Assembly (NCBI GenBank): GCA_018267955.1
Contig: JAFDXL010000001.1
Coordinates: 1 to 64,000 of the forward strand
Length of the DNA stretch: 64,000 nucleotides
Direction of reading: 5' to 3'
DNA from: Bacteroidota bacterium
GTDB taxonomy: Bacteria > Bacteroidota > Bacteroidia > Chitinophagales > Chitinophagaceae
The notes beneath the pieces were generated by a model, which had not been told where the DNA came from, ran no database searches, and worked only from the letters and a program-made list of their open reading frames with translations. Made by a program: the position numbers and the translations under genes. Shown here one piece after another: positions 1 through 8,955 of the stretch (within the stretch, counting starts at the first letter, position 1; each line of letters starts with the position of its first letter).

Positions 1-1896
1 CCAGCTATCCTGCCTTCTTTCAGATAATAAATAACATCTTATCGTCGGCTTAGCCAGGGGCGGTGATGATAGGAAATGAATAATAGTATCTGTTGCTATA
101 AATAGCGTATCATTTTGCAGTGCCATTGTATAAATATGACCTTCTGTTTTTGCGGGCCATGGGTTCAGTGTATCTCCCAATATATTTATTGACGCTATGT
201 ATTGACGATCTTTACCACCTACTTTAGAAAAATTACCGCCTATGTATAAACTGTCATTATGCAATAGAATGCTATTTACACTGGCATTGGCCGTACAGGT
301 CCATGGCAGCAATTGCCCTAAGGTATCCAGTTTTACAAGTCCTTCTAATGAATTAGTGTCTACCTGGGTAAATCCCCCCGCCATGTATATATTGTTCTTA
401 TATTTTACCAGACTCAGAAATGGGCTATCCGCCTTCGGATCCCATTTCAAAGTTGCTCCTGTCTTTGCCGATATCGTAGCGTTATAATTTCGTAGAGAAG
501 CATTCACTTTGGTAAAATCGCCACTGATGTACAACTTGTTCCCATCAGGCACTATCCTTGTTACTTGTCCATTTATTTTCGGGTACCATGGTATCAATGT
601 GTCTGCATCCAGGTCTAATGCTGCTATATTCTTGCGCTCCTCGAAGCCGACACTTGTAAAATAGCCTCCTGCATACAATTTATTATTATAATGCAGCAGG
701 CTTCTCGGCTCTCCGTTGATATTTGATTGAAATGGAAATGGTGTGCCGTCCAGTCTGCTAAATGCAGCTAAATTCTTTCGTGCTACACTGGCTATAGTAT
801 CAAAACTACCTGCTAAATACAATGTGTCTCCAACAGGTAGTATATCATATATCTTGTCAAGGACAATTCTCCTGGTATCAATTGTTATCGGTAATAGGTT
901 GCCGGTACTGATGGAATAGGCTGCAAACCCTTTCCTGGATTGATTGTCAATTTGGAAGAATGCTCCTCCAAGATATAAGGTATCTCCTTTATTGGCCATG
1001 CCCAATACCACCGAATTGGGGTTGGGTGTCCAGTTCGTAGATACTCCTGTCGCCAGGTCTATCGCTGCTACGTCTCCATGAGTTTTACCGCCTACATAAT
1101 CAAAGCCTCCGCAGATGTATAACATACCTCCTATTTTCAGCATCTTCGATACATTACCATATGTGGGCGCTGTGCTATAATAAGCATCCGGTGCAAAACT
1201 TGTTGCGGATCCTGTGTTGATATCTATTGCGCCAATGTTATTACGGCCGGTGTTGCCTATCTTACTAAACGCTCCTCCCACATATAAACTGGTGCCATTC
1301 AGTACCATGCACTCTACCCTGCAGGGTAACGCCCTGCCTGTATTGGTAATATTGGGATCCCATGAGGTTAGCTGCCCCGTTGTGATGCTGATAGCAGCTA
1401 TTTTACTGCGGGGTATTCCATTTACTTTATTGAAATATCCACCTATGTAAATGACCCCGTTAGCTACTACAACGCTGTTTACTATGCTATCTGTATTTAT
1501 ATTCAGTGAGGTTACTATACCCGTTGTTGCATTGATAATAGCAACATTATTACGTTGGGAATCACCTGCATGGGAAAAATTGCCAAATACTACCAGGTTG
1601 CCTAAGCCGTCCGCCACGCCATTTGCAAAACCACCGACAACTCCCCCAACGGCAGGCAAATGGTCTTGTTCAAAACCTGTCTTCTTATTTATGTTTACAA
1701 AAGCACCGGTATAGCGCCCTACATTATTAAACGATCCACCAACATACAGATAATGATCCTGTACTACCATCTTATTTACAGGACCATCAAAATAGATCTC
1801 CCCAAGGTCTTTTTTTAATGCAGGGTCGCAAACAAATTGAGCCTGCATTTCTAGATAAAATAATAGAAGAGAAAAAGAAAGTAAATATTTTATCAT
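1..1896 (-). CDS. Secreted 12-repeat beta-propeller protein (delta-60/DUF5122-like), 3' end outside window
   Basis: The frame is open for 632 codons from the ATG at 1896 to the window edge, so the C-terminus is missing. Residues 1-20 form a signal peptide ending MQAQ. After it come about twelve repeats of 45-50 residues with the pattern LYxGGxFxxVxxxxRxxIAAIDxxTGxxxxWxP, as in delta-60/DUF5122 beta-propellers. The repeats are diverged, which suggests old duplication rather than recent copying. Family knowledge: such proteins are exported in Bacteroidota and often end in a T9SS sorting domain, which would lie beyond this window. Ligand and function are unknown. The protein is probably extracellular or bound to the outer membrane. 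The call is firm for fold class and export only. Confidence 0.8.
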   Translation of the reverse strand, partial: MIKYLLSFSLLLFYLEMQAQFVCDPALKKDLGEIYFDGPVNKMVVQDHYLYVGGSFNNVGRYTGAFVNINKKTGFEQDHLPAVGGVVGGFANGVADGLGNLVVFGNFSHAGDSQRNNVAIINATTGIVTSLNINTDSIVNSVVVANGVIYIGGYFNKVNGIPRSKIAAISITTGQLTSWDPNITNTGRALPCRVECMVLNGTSLYVGGAFSKIGNTGRNNIGAIDINTGSATSFAPDAYYSTAPTYGNVSKMLKIGGMLYICGGFDYVGGKTHGDVAAIDLATGVSTNWTPNPNSVVLGMANKGDTLYLGGAFFQIDNQSRKGFAAYSISTGNLLPITIDTRRIVLDKIYDILPVGDTLYLAGSFDTIASVARKNLAAFSRLDGTPFPFQSNINGEPRSLLHYNNKLYAGGYFTSVGFEERKNIAALDLDADTLIPWYPKINGQVTRIVPDGNKLYISGDFTKVNASLRNYNATISAKTGATLKWDPKADSPFLSLVKYKNNIYMAGGFTQVDTNSLEGLVKLDTLGQLLPWTCTANASVNSILLHNDSLYIGGNFSKVGGKDRQYIASINILGDTLNPWPAKTEGHIYTMALQNDTLFIATDTIIHFLSSPPLAKPTIRCYLLSERRQDSW

Positions 1897-2111
1897 ACGG
1901 CTCTAATAGACTAAGTAATTAAAACTAGCCTATACGAACATAAAGCTGAGCCCGATAAAGAACTTCTCCATTATATGGAGTAACAGGTATATGCATATAG
2001 GTGCTTTAAATTTATTAAAACTCACCTATTATGCCAAATTTAAATAAGCAATTAATGGATATTTAATCACTATCTATATAGGACAGAACTGTTTATTATA
2101 ATAATAATATA

Positions 2112-2498
2112 TTAGTTAAGTTTAAAGGGTGTTACCAATTTAAAAGTTGGAATATTTACGGTAAATCTCCTTTTATTATATAAGTTTTCCATTTCGTAGG
2201 TTCCATACATCTTTCCTATATCGCTTTTCAATTGCGCTGCAGAAATATACTGATAGGATTGACCCGGATCTATTATTGGTTGTTGCCCAACAACACCATC
2301 TCCGACAACTTCCCGGTTATCGCAGTTGCTGTCTTTTATGTACCAATGCCTGGAAATTAATTGTAAAGGGACTGCAGTTTGGTTTTCGATCGTAATTCTG
2401 TAGGCAAATAAATATTCAGAATGGGGTGGGCTGGATTGATTAGGCTGGTAAAAAGTTTCAACTGAAACACTTACCCCATCTGTAACTTCTGTAACCAT
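2112..2498 (-). CDS. apaG: ApaG domain protein
   Basis: This 128-residue protein has the usual ApaG length and sequence: an N-terminal strand segment with SVETFYQPNQSSP, then YRITIENQT, LISRHWYIKD and VVGQQPIIDPGQSYQYIS. ApaG is a small fibronectin-III-like fold protein linked in enterobacteria to cobalt/magnesium resistance, and the same domain occurs in F-box proteins. Its biochemical role is not settled. There is no signal peptide, so it should be cytoplasmic. It lies 40 bp downstream of recX on the same strand and may be co-transcribed with it. The gap to the next gene on the left is about 215 bp. Confidence 0.9.
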   Translation of the reverse strand: MVTEVTDGVSVSVETFYQPNQSSPPHSEYLFAYRITIENQTAVPLQLISRHWYIKDSNCDNREVVGDGVVGQQPIIDPGQSYQYISAAQLKSDIGKMYGTYEMENLYNKRRFTVNIPTFKLVTPFKLN

Positions 2499-2538
2499 GC
2501 TATAGGTTTATTGTAAATATAAACAAATATTAGATCGT

Positions 2539-2991
2539 TTAGTTTACCTCTTTATTAATAATATCGTTAATTATTTCAATTATAATATTGGGCTCGTATC
2601 CTTTCTGAATTAAATATTTATATATATTATTTTTTATTTCTTTGTTGTTTAATTTTTTTTCTTCTACCCTCTTTTGTGCTAGCCTTTTAGCGGTATCAAA
2701 ATATTCATTGGCATCTATTTCTGATAAGCCTTTTTTGATGCAATATTCTGATATCCTATTTTGCCTTAATTGCTGTATAATCTTAATCCGGCCCCATTTT
2801 TTTATTCTAAACTTTCCGCGGGCAATGGCCCGTGCATATCGCTCTTCATTCAAAAGATCATTACCTATCAGCTCAGAAATATAATTTTCTACATCTTCTT
2901 TAGAATAACCAAGCTCAAATAATTTGTTCCTAACTTCCTGGTGGCATCTCGGCTGATAATGGCAATACCTGATAATAGATTCCGGTAGCAT
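2539..2991 (-). CDS. recX: RecX family regulatory protein
   Basis: The 150-residue, Lys/Arg-rich, all-helical protein matches RecX. Three-helix repeats are visible, with the typical motifs SELIGNDLLNEERYARA and GRIKIIQQLRQNRIS. RecX binds RecA filaments and limits recombinase activity. In many bacteria it follows recA, but recA is not in this window. It starts 27 bp after the mnmG stop codon, so it is probably read from the mnmG promoter. The C-terminal part is rich in Asn, Ile and Lys and the gene is AT-rich compared with mnmG. The family assignment is good; regulation of the local RecA is inferred from family. Confidence 0.85.
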   Translation of the reverse strand: MLPESIIRYCHYQPRCHQEVRNKLFELGYSKEDVENYISELIGNDLLNEERYARAIARGKFRIKKWGRIKIIQQLRQNRISEYCIKKGLSEIDANEYFDTAKRLAQKRVEEKKLNNKEIKNNIYKYLIQKGYEPNIIIEIINDIINKEVN

Positions 2992-3018
2992 TTCGACGCT
3001 TAAAATAGTTTATTCGTT

Positions 3019-4887
3019 TTATCTCCCCATGTACACCATCAATATCTGTACATCGCTTGGGTTCACTCCACTAATACGACTGGCTTGTCCCAGTGTACCG
3101 GGTTTTATTTTCTTTAGTTTTTGCCTGGCTTCAGTAGATAAGGCAGATAGCTTATCGTAATTAAAACTTTCAGGAATTACTAAGTCTTCGAGTGTTGCCA
3201 TCTTCTTTACCAACTCCTTTTCCTTTTCAATATATACCTCATACTTTAGCTGTATTTCTACTTGTTCCAAAACCAATGGGTCAAACCCTGATAACGATTC
3301 GCCTAAGGCCGGTATAACATTCTTTAGATCATTTATTCCAATCCCTGGTCGTAATATCAATTTACTCGCCCTGGTTCTTTCATTTAGTGGTGAACTACCA
3401 ATAGAATTCAAATAGTCATTAGCTGTGGACGGTTCAATTGCAAAATCAGCAAGTAAATTCCTTACGACTTCAATATTTGTTTGCTTTTCCCTTAATAATT
3501 CCATTCTATCATCCTTGGCTAATCCAATATTATATCCCAGCTGCGTTAACCTCAGGTCTGCATTATCCTGCCTGAGCAGTGTTCTGAATTCAGCCCTGCT
3601 TGTAAACATACGATAAGGTTCATCTGTGCCTTTATTAATCAGATCATCAATAAGAACGCCTATGTATGCATCACTTCTTTGCAAAATGAATGGCTCCAGC
3701 TCGTGAACATTCCTGTGTGCATTTATGCCTGCAATTAATCCCTGGCACGCTGCTTCTTCATATCCGGTGGTTCCATTTATCTGCCCAGCAAAGAATAGAT
3801 TTCTGATAAGTTTAGTCTCCAGCGTAAATTTTAACTGTGTAGGTGGAAAATAATCATATTCTATAGCATATCCCGGTCTAAAGAACTTACAGTTTTCAAA
3901 GCCTGGCACCATTTGTAGTGCTTTGTATTGCACTTCCTCCGGCAAAGATGTGCTAAAGCCGTTTACATATATCTCTACAGTATTCCATCCTTCCGGTTCT
4001 ACAAACAATTGATGCCGTTCCCTTTCAGCAAATCTGCTGATTTTATCTTCAATACTAGGGCAATACCTCGGGCCGCTACCCTTTATTCTGCCTTGGTACA
4101 TAGGAGACTTCTCAAAGCCCGTCCTTAATATCTCGTGTACTTCCGGACTTGTATAAGTTACCCAGCAATTTCTTTGCTGTTTAGGCTTTATTCTTTCTAT
4201 AGGCAGATAGGAAAACCCTACAATTTCCTCATCTCCATCTTGTACTTCCATCTTACTATAGTCCAGGCTACGTCCATCTATACGCGGAGGTGTGCCTGTT
4301 TTAAGTCTGTCAGACTCAAATCCTAGCTCTACAAGCTGTTCTGTAATACCTGTGGCCTTGCTTTCACCTATACGCCCACCGCCAAATTGTTTCTCTCCTA
4401 TATGAATAACGCCATTCAGAAAGGTTCCATTGGTAAGCACTAAAGATTTAGCTCTAATCTCCTGGCCCATCCCTGTAACTACACCTTCCACTGTTCCACG
4501 TGAAACAATTAACCCTTTCACCATATCCTGCCAAAAGTCGATATTCGGCGTAGCTTCTAACATCTCCCTCCAGGTACCAGCAAATAACATTCTATCATTC
4601 TGGGTACGCGGACTCCACATCCCCGGACCTTTAGACTTGTTAAGCATTCTAAATTGGATCATGCTTTTATCACTCACCACTCCACTATATCCACCCAAGG
4701 CGTCGATCTCCCTAACTATTTGTCCTTTCGCTATACCACCCATAGCCGGGTTACAGCTCATCTGGGCAATGGTCTGCATATTCATAGTTATCAGCAGAAC
4801 CTTAGAACCCATATTGGCTGCAGCAGCTGCGGCTTCACAGCCGGCATGGCCTGCCCCAACAACAATTACATCGTACTCTTTAAACAT
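3019..4887 (-). CDS. mnmG: tRNA uridine-5-carboxymethylaminomethyl modification enzyme MnmG (GidA)
   Basis: This full-length MnmG of 622 residues begins with a Rossmann FAD motif, VVGAGHAGCEAA (residues 10-21). It has the conserved MSCNPAMGGIAKG segment, the GTPPRIDGRS motif and the C-terminal helical domain with ARISGVNP-type ending (here ASRISGVNPSD). With MnmE it adds the cmnm5 group to U34 of several tRNAs, using FAD, NADH, methylene-THF and glycine. It is cytoplasmic. A TAnnTTTG promoter lies about 8 bases upstream of the ATG. The coding sequence contains a full parS consensus at 4492-4507. Genes gidA/mnmG often sit near the replication origin. mnmE and rsmG are not in the window. Confidence 0.97.
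   Translation of the reverse strand: MFKEYDVIVVGAGHAGCEAAAAAANMGSKVLLITMNMQTIAQMSCNPAMGGIAKGQIVREIDALGGYSGVVSDKSMIQFRMLNKSKGPGMWSPRTQNDRMLFAGTWREMLEATPNIDFWQDMVKGLIVSRGTVEGVVTGMGQEIRAKSLVLTNGTFLNGVIHIGEKQFGGGRIGESKATGITEQLVELGFESDRLKTGTPPRIDGRSLDYSKMEVQDGDEEIVGFSYLPIERIKPKQQRNCWVTYTSPEVHEILRTGFEKSPMYQGRIKGSGPRYCPSIEDKISRFAERERHQLFVEPEGWNTVEIYVNGFSTSLPEEVQYKALQMVPGFENCKFFRPGYAIEYDYFPPTQLKFTLETKLIRNLFFAGQINGTTGYEEAACQGLIAGINAHRNVHELEPFILQRSDAYIGVLIDDLINKGTDEPYRMFTSRAEFRTLLRQDNADLRLTQLGYNIGLAKDDRMELLREKQTNIEVVRNLLADFAIEPSTANDYLNSIGSSPLNERTRASKLILRPGIGINDLKNVIPALGESLSGFDPLVLEQVEIQLKYEVYIEKEKELVKKMATLEDLVIPESFNYDKLSALSTEARQKLKKIKPGTLGQASRISGVNPSDVQILMVYMGR
4492..4507. promoter_or_regulatory. parS: parS (ParB-binding) site inside mnmG
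   Basis: The 16 bases TGTTCCACGTGAAACA match the widely used ParB/Spo0J consensus TGTTNCACGTGAAACA at every position. ParB nucleates on such sites to organise and segregate the origin region. The site lies within the mnmG reading frame, about 4 kb from the candidate origin at 8435-8955. Confidence 0.8.
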
Positions 4888-4894
4888 AAGATTG

Positions 4895-4926
4895 CAAAGG
4901 TAAGCACAATACAGTCAACTTATCAA
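4895..4926 (-). promoter_or_regulatory. Bacteroidota-type promoter of mnmG
   Basis: Read on the minus strand, TTGATA (4926-4921) is followed after 21 bases by TACCTTTG (4902-4895), matching the Bacteroidota sigma-A pattern TTG - about 20 - TAnnTTTG. Transcription would start only a few bases before the mnmG ATG. Confidence 0.6.
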
Positions 4927-4951
4927 TTGACTACAACATTCTAAAAACATA

Positions 4952-4967
4952 TGTTCCACGTGGAAAA
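4952..4967. promoter_or_regulatory. Second parS-like site upstream of mnmG
   Basis: TGTTCCACGTGGAAAA differs by one base from the perfect palindrome TGTTCCACGTGGAACA. It lies 445 bases from the consensus parS site in mnmG. Two close sites strengthen the case for a ParB-loading region, but this one is less certain because the outer part of the right arm is imperfect. Confidence 0.55.
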
Positions 4968-5379
4968 AAATAACAATTTTACAACAAAACATATAAATAT
5001 AAACATTTTAAAGCTCTTTCTGGCGGAATGGGGCAATAAAATTACCAGGTTTAGTAAACTTGTCAGCAATTTGTCTACTACTAATTCAAATTGTGTGCAA
5101 TGAGCTGCAAAATGGCTGCAATCAATTAATAACTATTATTCGAATCAAGGGCTAACTATATCTATATTCCCTTTGGCCAATGCGTATAAAACCTCAATAT
5201 TCTCTATAATAACTTTAGCACTGATATTAATAGTGGTATTTCTGTAGTATCAATTATACTTAGATTAGGAGGAATACTAGATTAAACGAACATGATCAGG
5301 TATAAATTTCAACTCTAAACCTATAGTAAAAGCCTAGCTTACATACATAACCATCATCTACGACGGTGGTTTTAATAAG

Positions 5380-5414
5380 AATAAAAAAAGCCGCCAGAAA
5401 ATCTGGCGGCTTTA
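5380..5414 (-). terminator. Intrinsic terminator of the T9SS PA-domain gene
   Basis: Stem GCCGCCAGA (5390-5398) pairs with TCTGGCGGC (5402-5410) around an AAA loop. On the minus strand the hairpin is followed by a run of seven T. It lies about 20 bases past the stop codon of the gene at 5431-7326. Confidence 0.9.
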
Positions 5415-5430
5415 AATGAACATGAAAATT

Positions 5431-7326
5431 CTATTTCCCGGTAACTACAAAAGTCCTGCTCATGTAATTATCGTCTGTCTTGAATATCATATAGTATGTA
5501 CCTCCTGCAAAAGAATTAGTAGGTACAGAAATTGTACCCTGATTCATATGCTCGATAGCAGAGCTATATACCGTACGACCCATTCCATCAATAACTGAAA
5601 CCTCTTCTATCTTTTTATTGTCCAGCAAGTTTACCTTAGCATTAATAACAGAAGACGCAGGTATCGGATACAAATTAATCTGAGCTGCTAATTTCTCAGT
5701 GTTCTGTACTTTCTCTGGGTACTGCCCTGTAAAAAATGCAACAGCAGGCACCGTTCCAACAATACCGGAATATGAAATAGAATCAATAAATTTAGAATTA
5801 TAGTTACTTGTTGCAAAAGGTATAGTCTGAACAGTATCGGTTATATTTGATACAAGTGTAGTGAAAGGTTGATTATACAATGCTGCCCAAAAGTCATCTC
5901 TCTTATTTGTGGCGAAATTCTGCGCGGCATTAGTACGATTATAATAATTAACATCGCCATCGCAGCCAAGATACCATCCGGCAGGAACTTTCACACCAAC
6001 CCAATACGTAGAATTATCTTCAAGAACAATAGTTGCTGCAATACCGTTAGAATCACCACAGCTTACTGTAATAGGTTGTGAATTAGAATCAAGAGACTGG
6101 AACGACCTTCCCGCAATGCTCTTAAGAGACAATTCTCTTGATTGCATAAAGCCATCCACAGTACCACCGTTACCACCATCAACCCATTTGAAAATATACG
6201 CAATAGCATCTCCTGCTAGCTGATGCTTAGTGGTATCATTGTCAAAGAATATCATTTTAACCTTATCAGCTTTATATCCACCTTTATTCACATAGAACAG
6301 AGGGCCCCAAACAAATTCGGGATTGTTCCTGTAACTATAATACTGATTTGCTAATGGATTTTGTCCATTAGGGTTAATTCTACCTTTACTAAAAACCTGT
6401 GGCGTCACGTTCATTGAAACTGTCATCGTGTTATCAGATGGATTTTGATCAGCATCATCAGAGCTAACCGTATATGCAACATCATAACGTCCTGTTTCAG
6501 TTGCGTTAAGAGCCTTAGCATTGGCACTGAACACTTGTATAATAGAGTCAACAGCGTTAAAATTAGCTACACTGGCAGAATCTTCATATAAGGTAGTAGC
6601 GGAACCGATTGTTGGCGTAAACGTCACTACTTGCTTCAACTTAACATTTGTAGTGTTAGCAGTACCGGTATTTGCAATAAAACCACCATGATAGAAAAGA
6701 TACTGGCTTGGACTGCCAGACGTCACCTGCGTTACAGGAACAGAATTGTCATGAGGTGCTGCTACTGAACCTGGAACTATTGCTAAATCATGTGCATAAC
6801 CAAAACCCCATTTAGTTAAAGAAATAGAAACCGAATGACTGGCGTCCAGCTCCGCCTTTATTAAATCACCATCTTCTTTTGATATCATTAATACAGGTAT
6901 AGTTACCGAGTTGCCTACTGAACCAGCCCCCATTCCTACTGGGCCTGTACCGGCAACGTTTTGCACTATGATTACACCTTTCGCGCCAACGTTTTGTGCA
7001 GCCAGAGCCTTAGCCCCAAATTCACAATTCCCTCTGTAAATCAACACCCAACTATTTCCGGTTACAGGATTCAAACTACCACAAGCAGTGATATCAGGGC
7101 TGGCCTCAACCAACGGAACATTCTGCCAGGTAGAATCCAGTGCACGTCCCCAACTTCCTGTAGTGCCGCTGGAAGAATATGTAAACCTTTTAACACCACC
7201 GGCAACATTGTTATTTACAATCAACCTCACTCCCATAATGGATTGATTACTCTGTGCATTTGCTCCTATATAGAAAAACAAGGCAAACACAGCAACAAAA
7301 ATTCTAAGTAGAAATACTCTTTTCAT
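5431..7326 (-). CDS. Secreted protein with PA domain and T9SS type A sorting domain
   Basis: The 631-residue protein starts with a signal peptide (residues 1-24, ending GANAQ). Residues about 70-175 resemble a protease-associated (PA) domain (WVLIYRGNCEFGAKALAAQ, GAKGVIIVQN, IPVLMISKEDGDLIK). The middle is a beta-rich region without a recognised enzyme motif. The last about 80 residues (INLYPIPASSVINAKVNL to SRTFVVTGK) form a T9SS type A sorting domain, which sends the protein through the type IX system to the outside or the cell surface. No protease catalytic domain is visible, so the PA domain probably acts in binding. Substrate is unknown. A strong terminator follows. Confidence 0.85.
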   Translation of the reverse strand: MKRVFLLRIFVAVFALFFYIGANAQSNQSIMGVRLIVNNNVAGGVKRFTYSSSGTTGSWGRALDSTWQNVPLVEASPDITACGSLNPVTGNSWVLIYRGNCEFGAKALAAQNVGAKGVIIVQNVAGTGPVGMGAGSVGNSVTIPVLMISKEDGDLIKAELDASHSVSISLTKWGFGYAHDLAIVPGSVAAPHDNSVPVTQVTSGSPSQYLFYHGGFIANTGTANTTNVKLKQVVTFTPTIGSATTLYEDSASVANFNAVDSIIQVFSANAKALNATETGRYDVAYTVSSDDADQNPSDNTMTVSMNVTPQVFSKGRINPNGQNPLANQYYSYRNNPEFVWGPLFYVNKGGYKADKVKMIFFDNDTTKHQLAGDAIAYIFKWVDGGNGGTVDGFMQSRELSLKSIAGRSFQSLDSNSQPITVSCGDSNGIAATIVLEDNSTYWVGVKVPAGWYLGCDGDVNYYNRTNAAQNFATNKRDDFWAALYNQPFTTLVSNITDTVQTIPFATSNYNSKFIDSISYSGIVGTVPAVAFFTGQYPEKVQNTEKLAAQINLYPIPASSVINAKVNLLDNKKIEEVSVIDGMGRTVYSSAIEHMNQGTISVPTNSFAGGTYYMIFKTDDNYMSRTFVVTGK

Positions 7327-7426
7327 AATACTGTCTAAGTTTTAGTAAAGCGGTGAACAAGTTATATCAAATTACTCATAAATCAAATTTCATGCTGGAT
7401 TTTTGGCAATACGGTGACTTGAAGGA

Positions 7427-8434
7427 TCATAACCCTAATTCCTTACTCATCTGTAACATCCTGTCTATTGGCTTCTTAGCGGCCATCCTCAAGTCCTCAT
7501 CCATAGTTATCTCAGGCAACTCGTATTTCAGGCAGAGATATAATTTCTCCAGCGTATTTAACTTCATATGCGGGCAATCATTACAAGCACAAGCATTGTC
7601 AGGCGGCGCAGCAATAAAAGTCTTTCCTGGTGATGCCTGCTGCATTTGATGCAATATCCCCGTTTCTGTAGCTACAATAAAAGTAGTAGCATCAGATGTC
7701 TGTGTATATTTTAATAACTGTGTCGTGGATCCTACGAAATCTGCGATCTTCAAAACGGCTTCCTCACATTCTGGGTGTGCAATAAGCTTCGCTTCAGGAT
7801 GGCGCATTTTTAATTTAGTGATCTTTTCCAGGGAGAATATTTCATGCACCATACAAGTACCATTCCAAAGCAGCATATCCCTTCCGCTCTCCTTATTGAT
7901 ATATCCACCTAGGTTCTTATCCGGAGCAAATATTATTTTCTGTTCTTTAGGCAGGCTGTCTACAATCAACTTGGCATTAGAAGAAGTGCATATAATATCG
8001 CTAAGTGCTTTAATGCCCGCTGAGCAGTTTATATACGAAATAACAATATGATCGGGGTGCTCATCTTTAAACTTTTTAAAAACCGATGGAGGGCAGCTGT
8101 CACTTAATGAACATCCTGCTTTCAGATCCGGCAGCAATACCTTTTTTTCAGGATTCAGGATTTTGGCAGTCTCTGCCATAAAATGCACACCGGCAAAAAC
8201 TATAATATCCGCATCTGTCTTTTCTGCTTCCTGTGCCAGGCCCAGGCTATCTCCTATATAATCAGCAATATCCTGTATGTCGGCTTCCTGGTAGTAGTGG
8301 GCAAGAATTACTGCATTCTTTTCTTTCTTAAGTCGTTCTATCTCAGCAAACAGATCAAGAGTGGGATCGATGTTTACATCCAGGAAACCTCTCTTCTCCA
8401 AATGTACAACGGCTTCATCGAAATTCACAGCCAT
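7427..8434 (-). CDS. nadA: Quinolinate synthase A
   Basis: The 335-residue protein has the full NadA signature: [24 protein letters not shown] near residues 41-63, then the [4Fe-4S]-ligand cysteines in AGCSLSDSC (residues 106-114), NGTCMVHE and NDCPHMK. It condenses iminoaspartate with dihydroxyacetone phosphate to quinolinate in de novo NAD synthesis, in the cytoplasm. nadB and nadC are not in the window. It is the last of six minus-strand genes on the left side and its start faces the candidate origin. No clear TAnnTTTG promoter was found directly upstream. Confidence 0.97.
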   Translation of the reverse strand: MAVNFDEAVVHLEKRGFLDVNIDPTLDLFAEIERLKKEKNAVILAHYYQEADIQDIADYIGDSLGLAQEAEKTDADIIVFAGVHFMAETAKILNPEKKVLLPDLKAGCSLSDSCPPSVFKKFKDEHPDHIVISYINCSAGIKALSDIICTSSNAKLIVDSLPKEQKIIFAPDKNLGGYINKESGRDMLLWNGTCMVHEIFSLEKITKLKMRHPEAKLIAHPECEEAVLKIADFVGSTTQLLKYTQTSDATTFIVATETGILHQMQQASPGKTFIAAPPDNACACNDCPHMKLNTLEKLYLCLKYELPEITMDEDLRMAAKKPIDRMLQMSKELGL

Positions 8435-8753
8435 ATAATTTTAGTATAAAAAGATTTTTAAAAAAAAGATTATTACCAATTAGGGCTGTGAATATGGGGA
8501 TATTTATATAGCCCTGCTATTGCAAAGTAACAGATTTTTACTCATCCTCAGGTTATCAAATACTTATACACAGCTACACCGCTTATTAATAGAGGATACT
8601 CACAAAATTTATCATTTTGTGGATTACGTTAGTTGTTTAAAAATCGCTGTTCTGAATTTCTTAGATCGAAGTGTAAAATCCCCCGTCTGAAAATGATAAA
8701 TAAATTTTCGGACCGTTTTAAAGTTATTCACAGTGAGTAAATGGTGACTTTTA

Positions 8754-8839
8754 ACTAGCCAATCCACTAATATTAACATAGCAGTTTAATAACTATTAAA
8801 TAATAATAGGAAAATAATAACCATATTAAATTGGCTAGT
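8754..8839. repeat. 10-bp inverted repeat around an AT-rich core
   Basis: ACTAGCCAAT (8754-8763) is the exact reverse complement of ATTGGCTAGT (8830-8839). The 66 bases between them are almost all A and T. It may be an unwinding element of the candidate origin or a regulatory operator for ppiD. Confidence 0.7.
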
Positions 8840-8897
8840 ATATATTATGTAATCTTTCATATTTAAGATTTAATAAGCATTTTACTCGCTTTCACTC

Positions 8898-8927
8898 TTT
8901 GTTATCTCAATTTTTCCTATAAATTTG
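8898..8927 (+). promoter_or_regulatory. Promoter of the ppiD-like gene
   Basis: TTTG at 8898-8901 and TAAATTTG at 8920-8927, 18 bases apart, match the Bacteroidota promoter pattern. The start codon follows at 8956. Confidence 0.6.
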
Positions 8928-8955
8928 CCGTCCTTGTTATAAATGTATTTAGCAC

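Larger units (their letters stand above)
4888..5430. other. Intergenic gap between the T9SS-protein gene and mnmG
   Basis: This 543-bp AT-rich gap holds the mnmG promoter, the second parS-like site and the terminator of the gene to its left (5380-5414). A short inverted repeat, AGTCAA/TTGACT with an 8-base loop, lies near 4912-4931. I see no coding potential, tRNA or DnaA box in the remaining stretch. Confidence 0.5.
8435..8955. other. Candidate chromosomal replication origin (oriC)
   Basis: This 521-bp AT-rich gap separates divergent genes. DnaA-box-like 9-mers are TTATACACA at 8564-8572, TTATTCACA at 8724-8732, TGTGGATTA (reverse strand, one mismatch to TTATCCACA) at 8618-8626 and TGTGAATAT (reverse, one mismatch) at 8487-8495. 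A perfect 10-bp inverted repeat, ACTAGCCAAT at 8754-8763 and ATTGGCTAGT at 8830-8839, frames a very AT-rich 66-bp core that could unwind. All genes to the left are on the minus strand, the next to the right is on the plus strand, and a consensus parS lies 4 kb away. dnaA is not adjacent. The origin role is inferred. Confidence 0.5.

Noticed and set aside
1966-1999. CTCCAT/ATGGAG hairpin and TATATGCATATA palindrome upstream of the propeller gene
   Set aside because: Short and AT-rich with no second copy or nearby regulator; could be chance.
4430-4944. Plus-strand open frames opposite mnmG
   Set aside because: They are antisense to a clear, conserved gene and match nothing; composition explains them.
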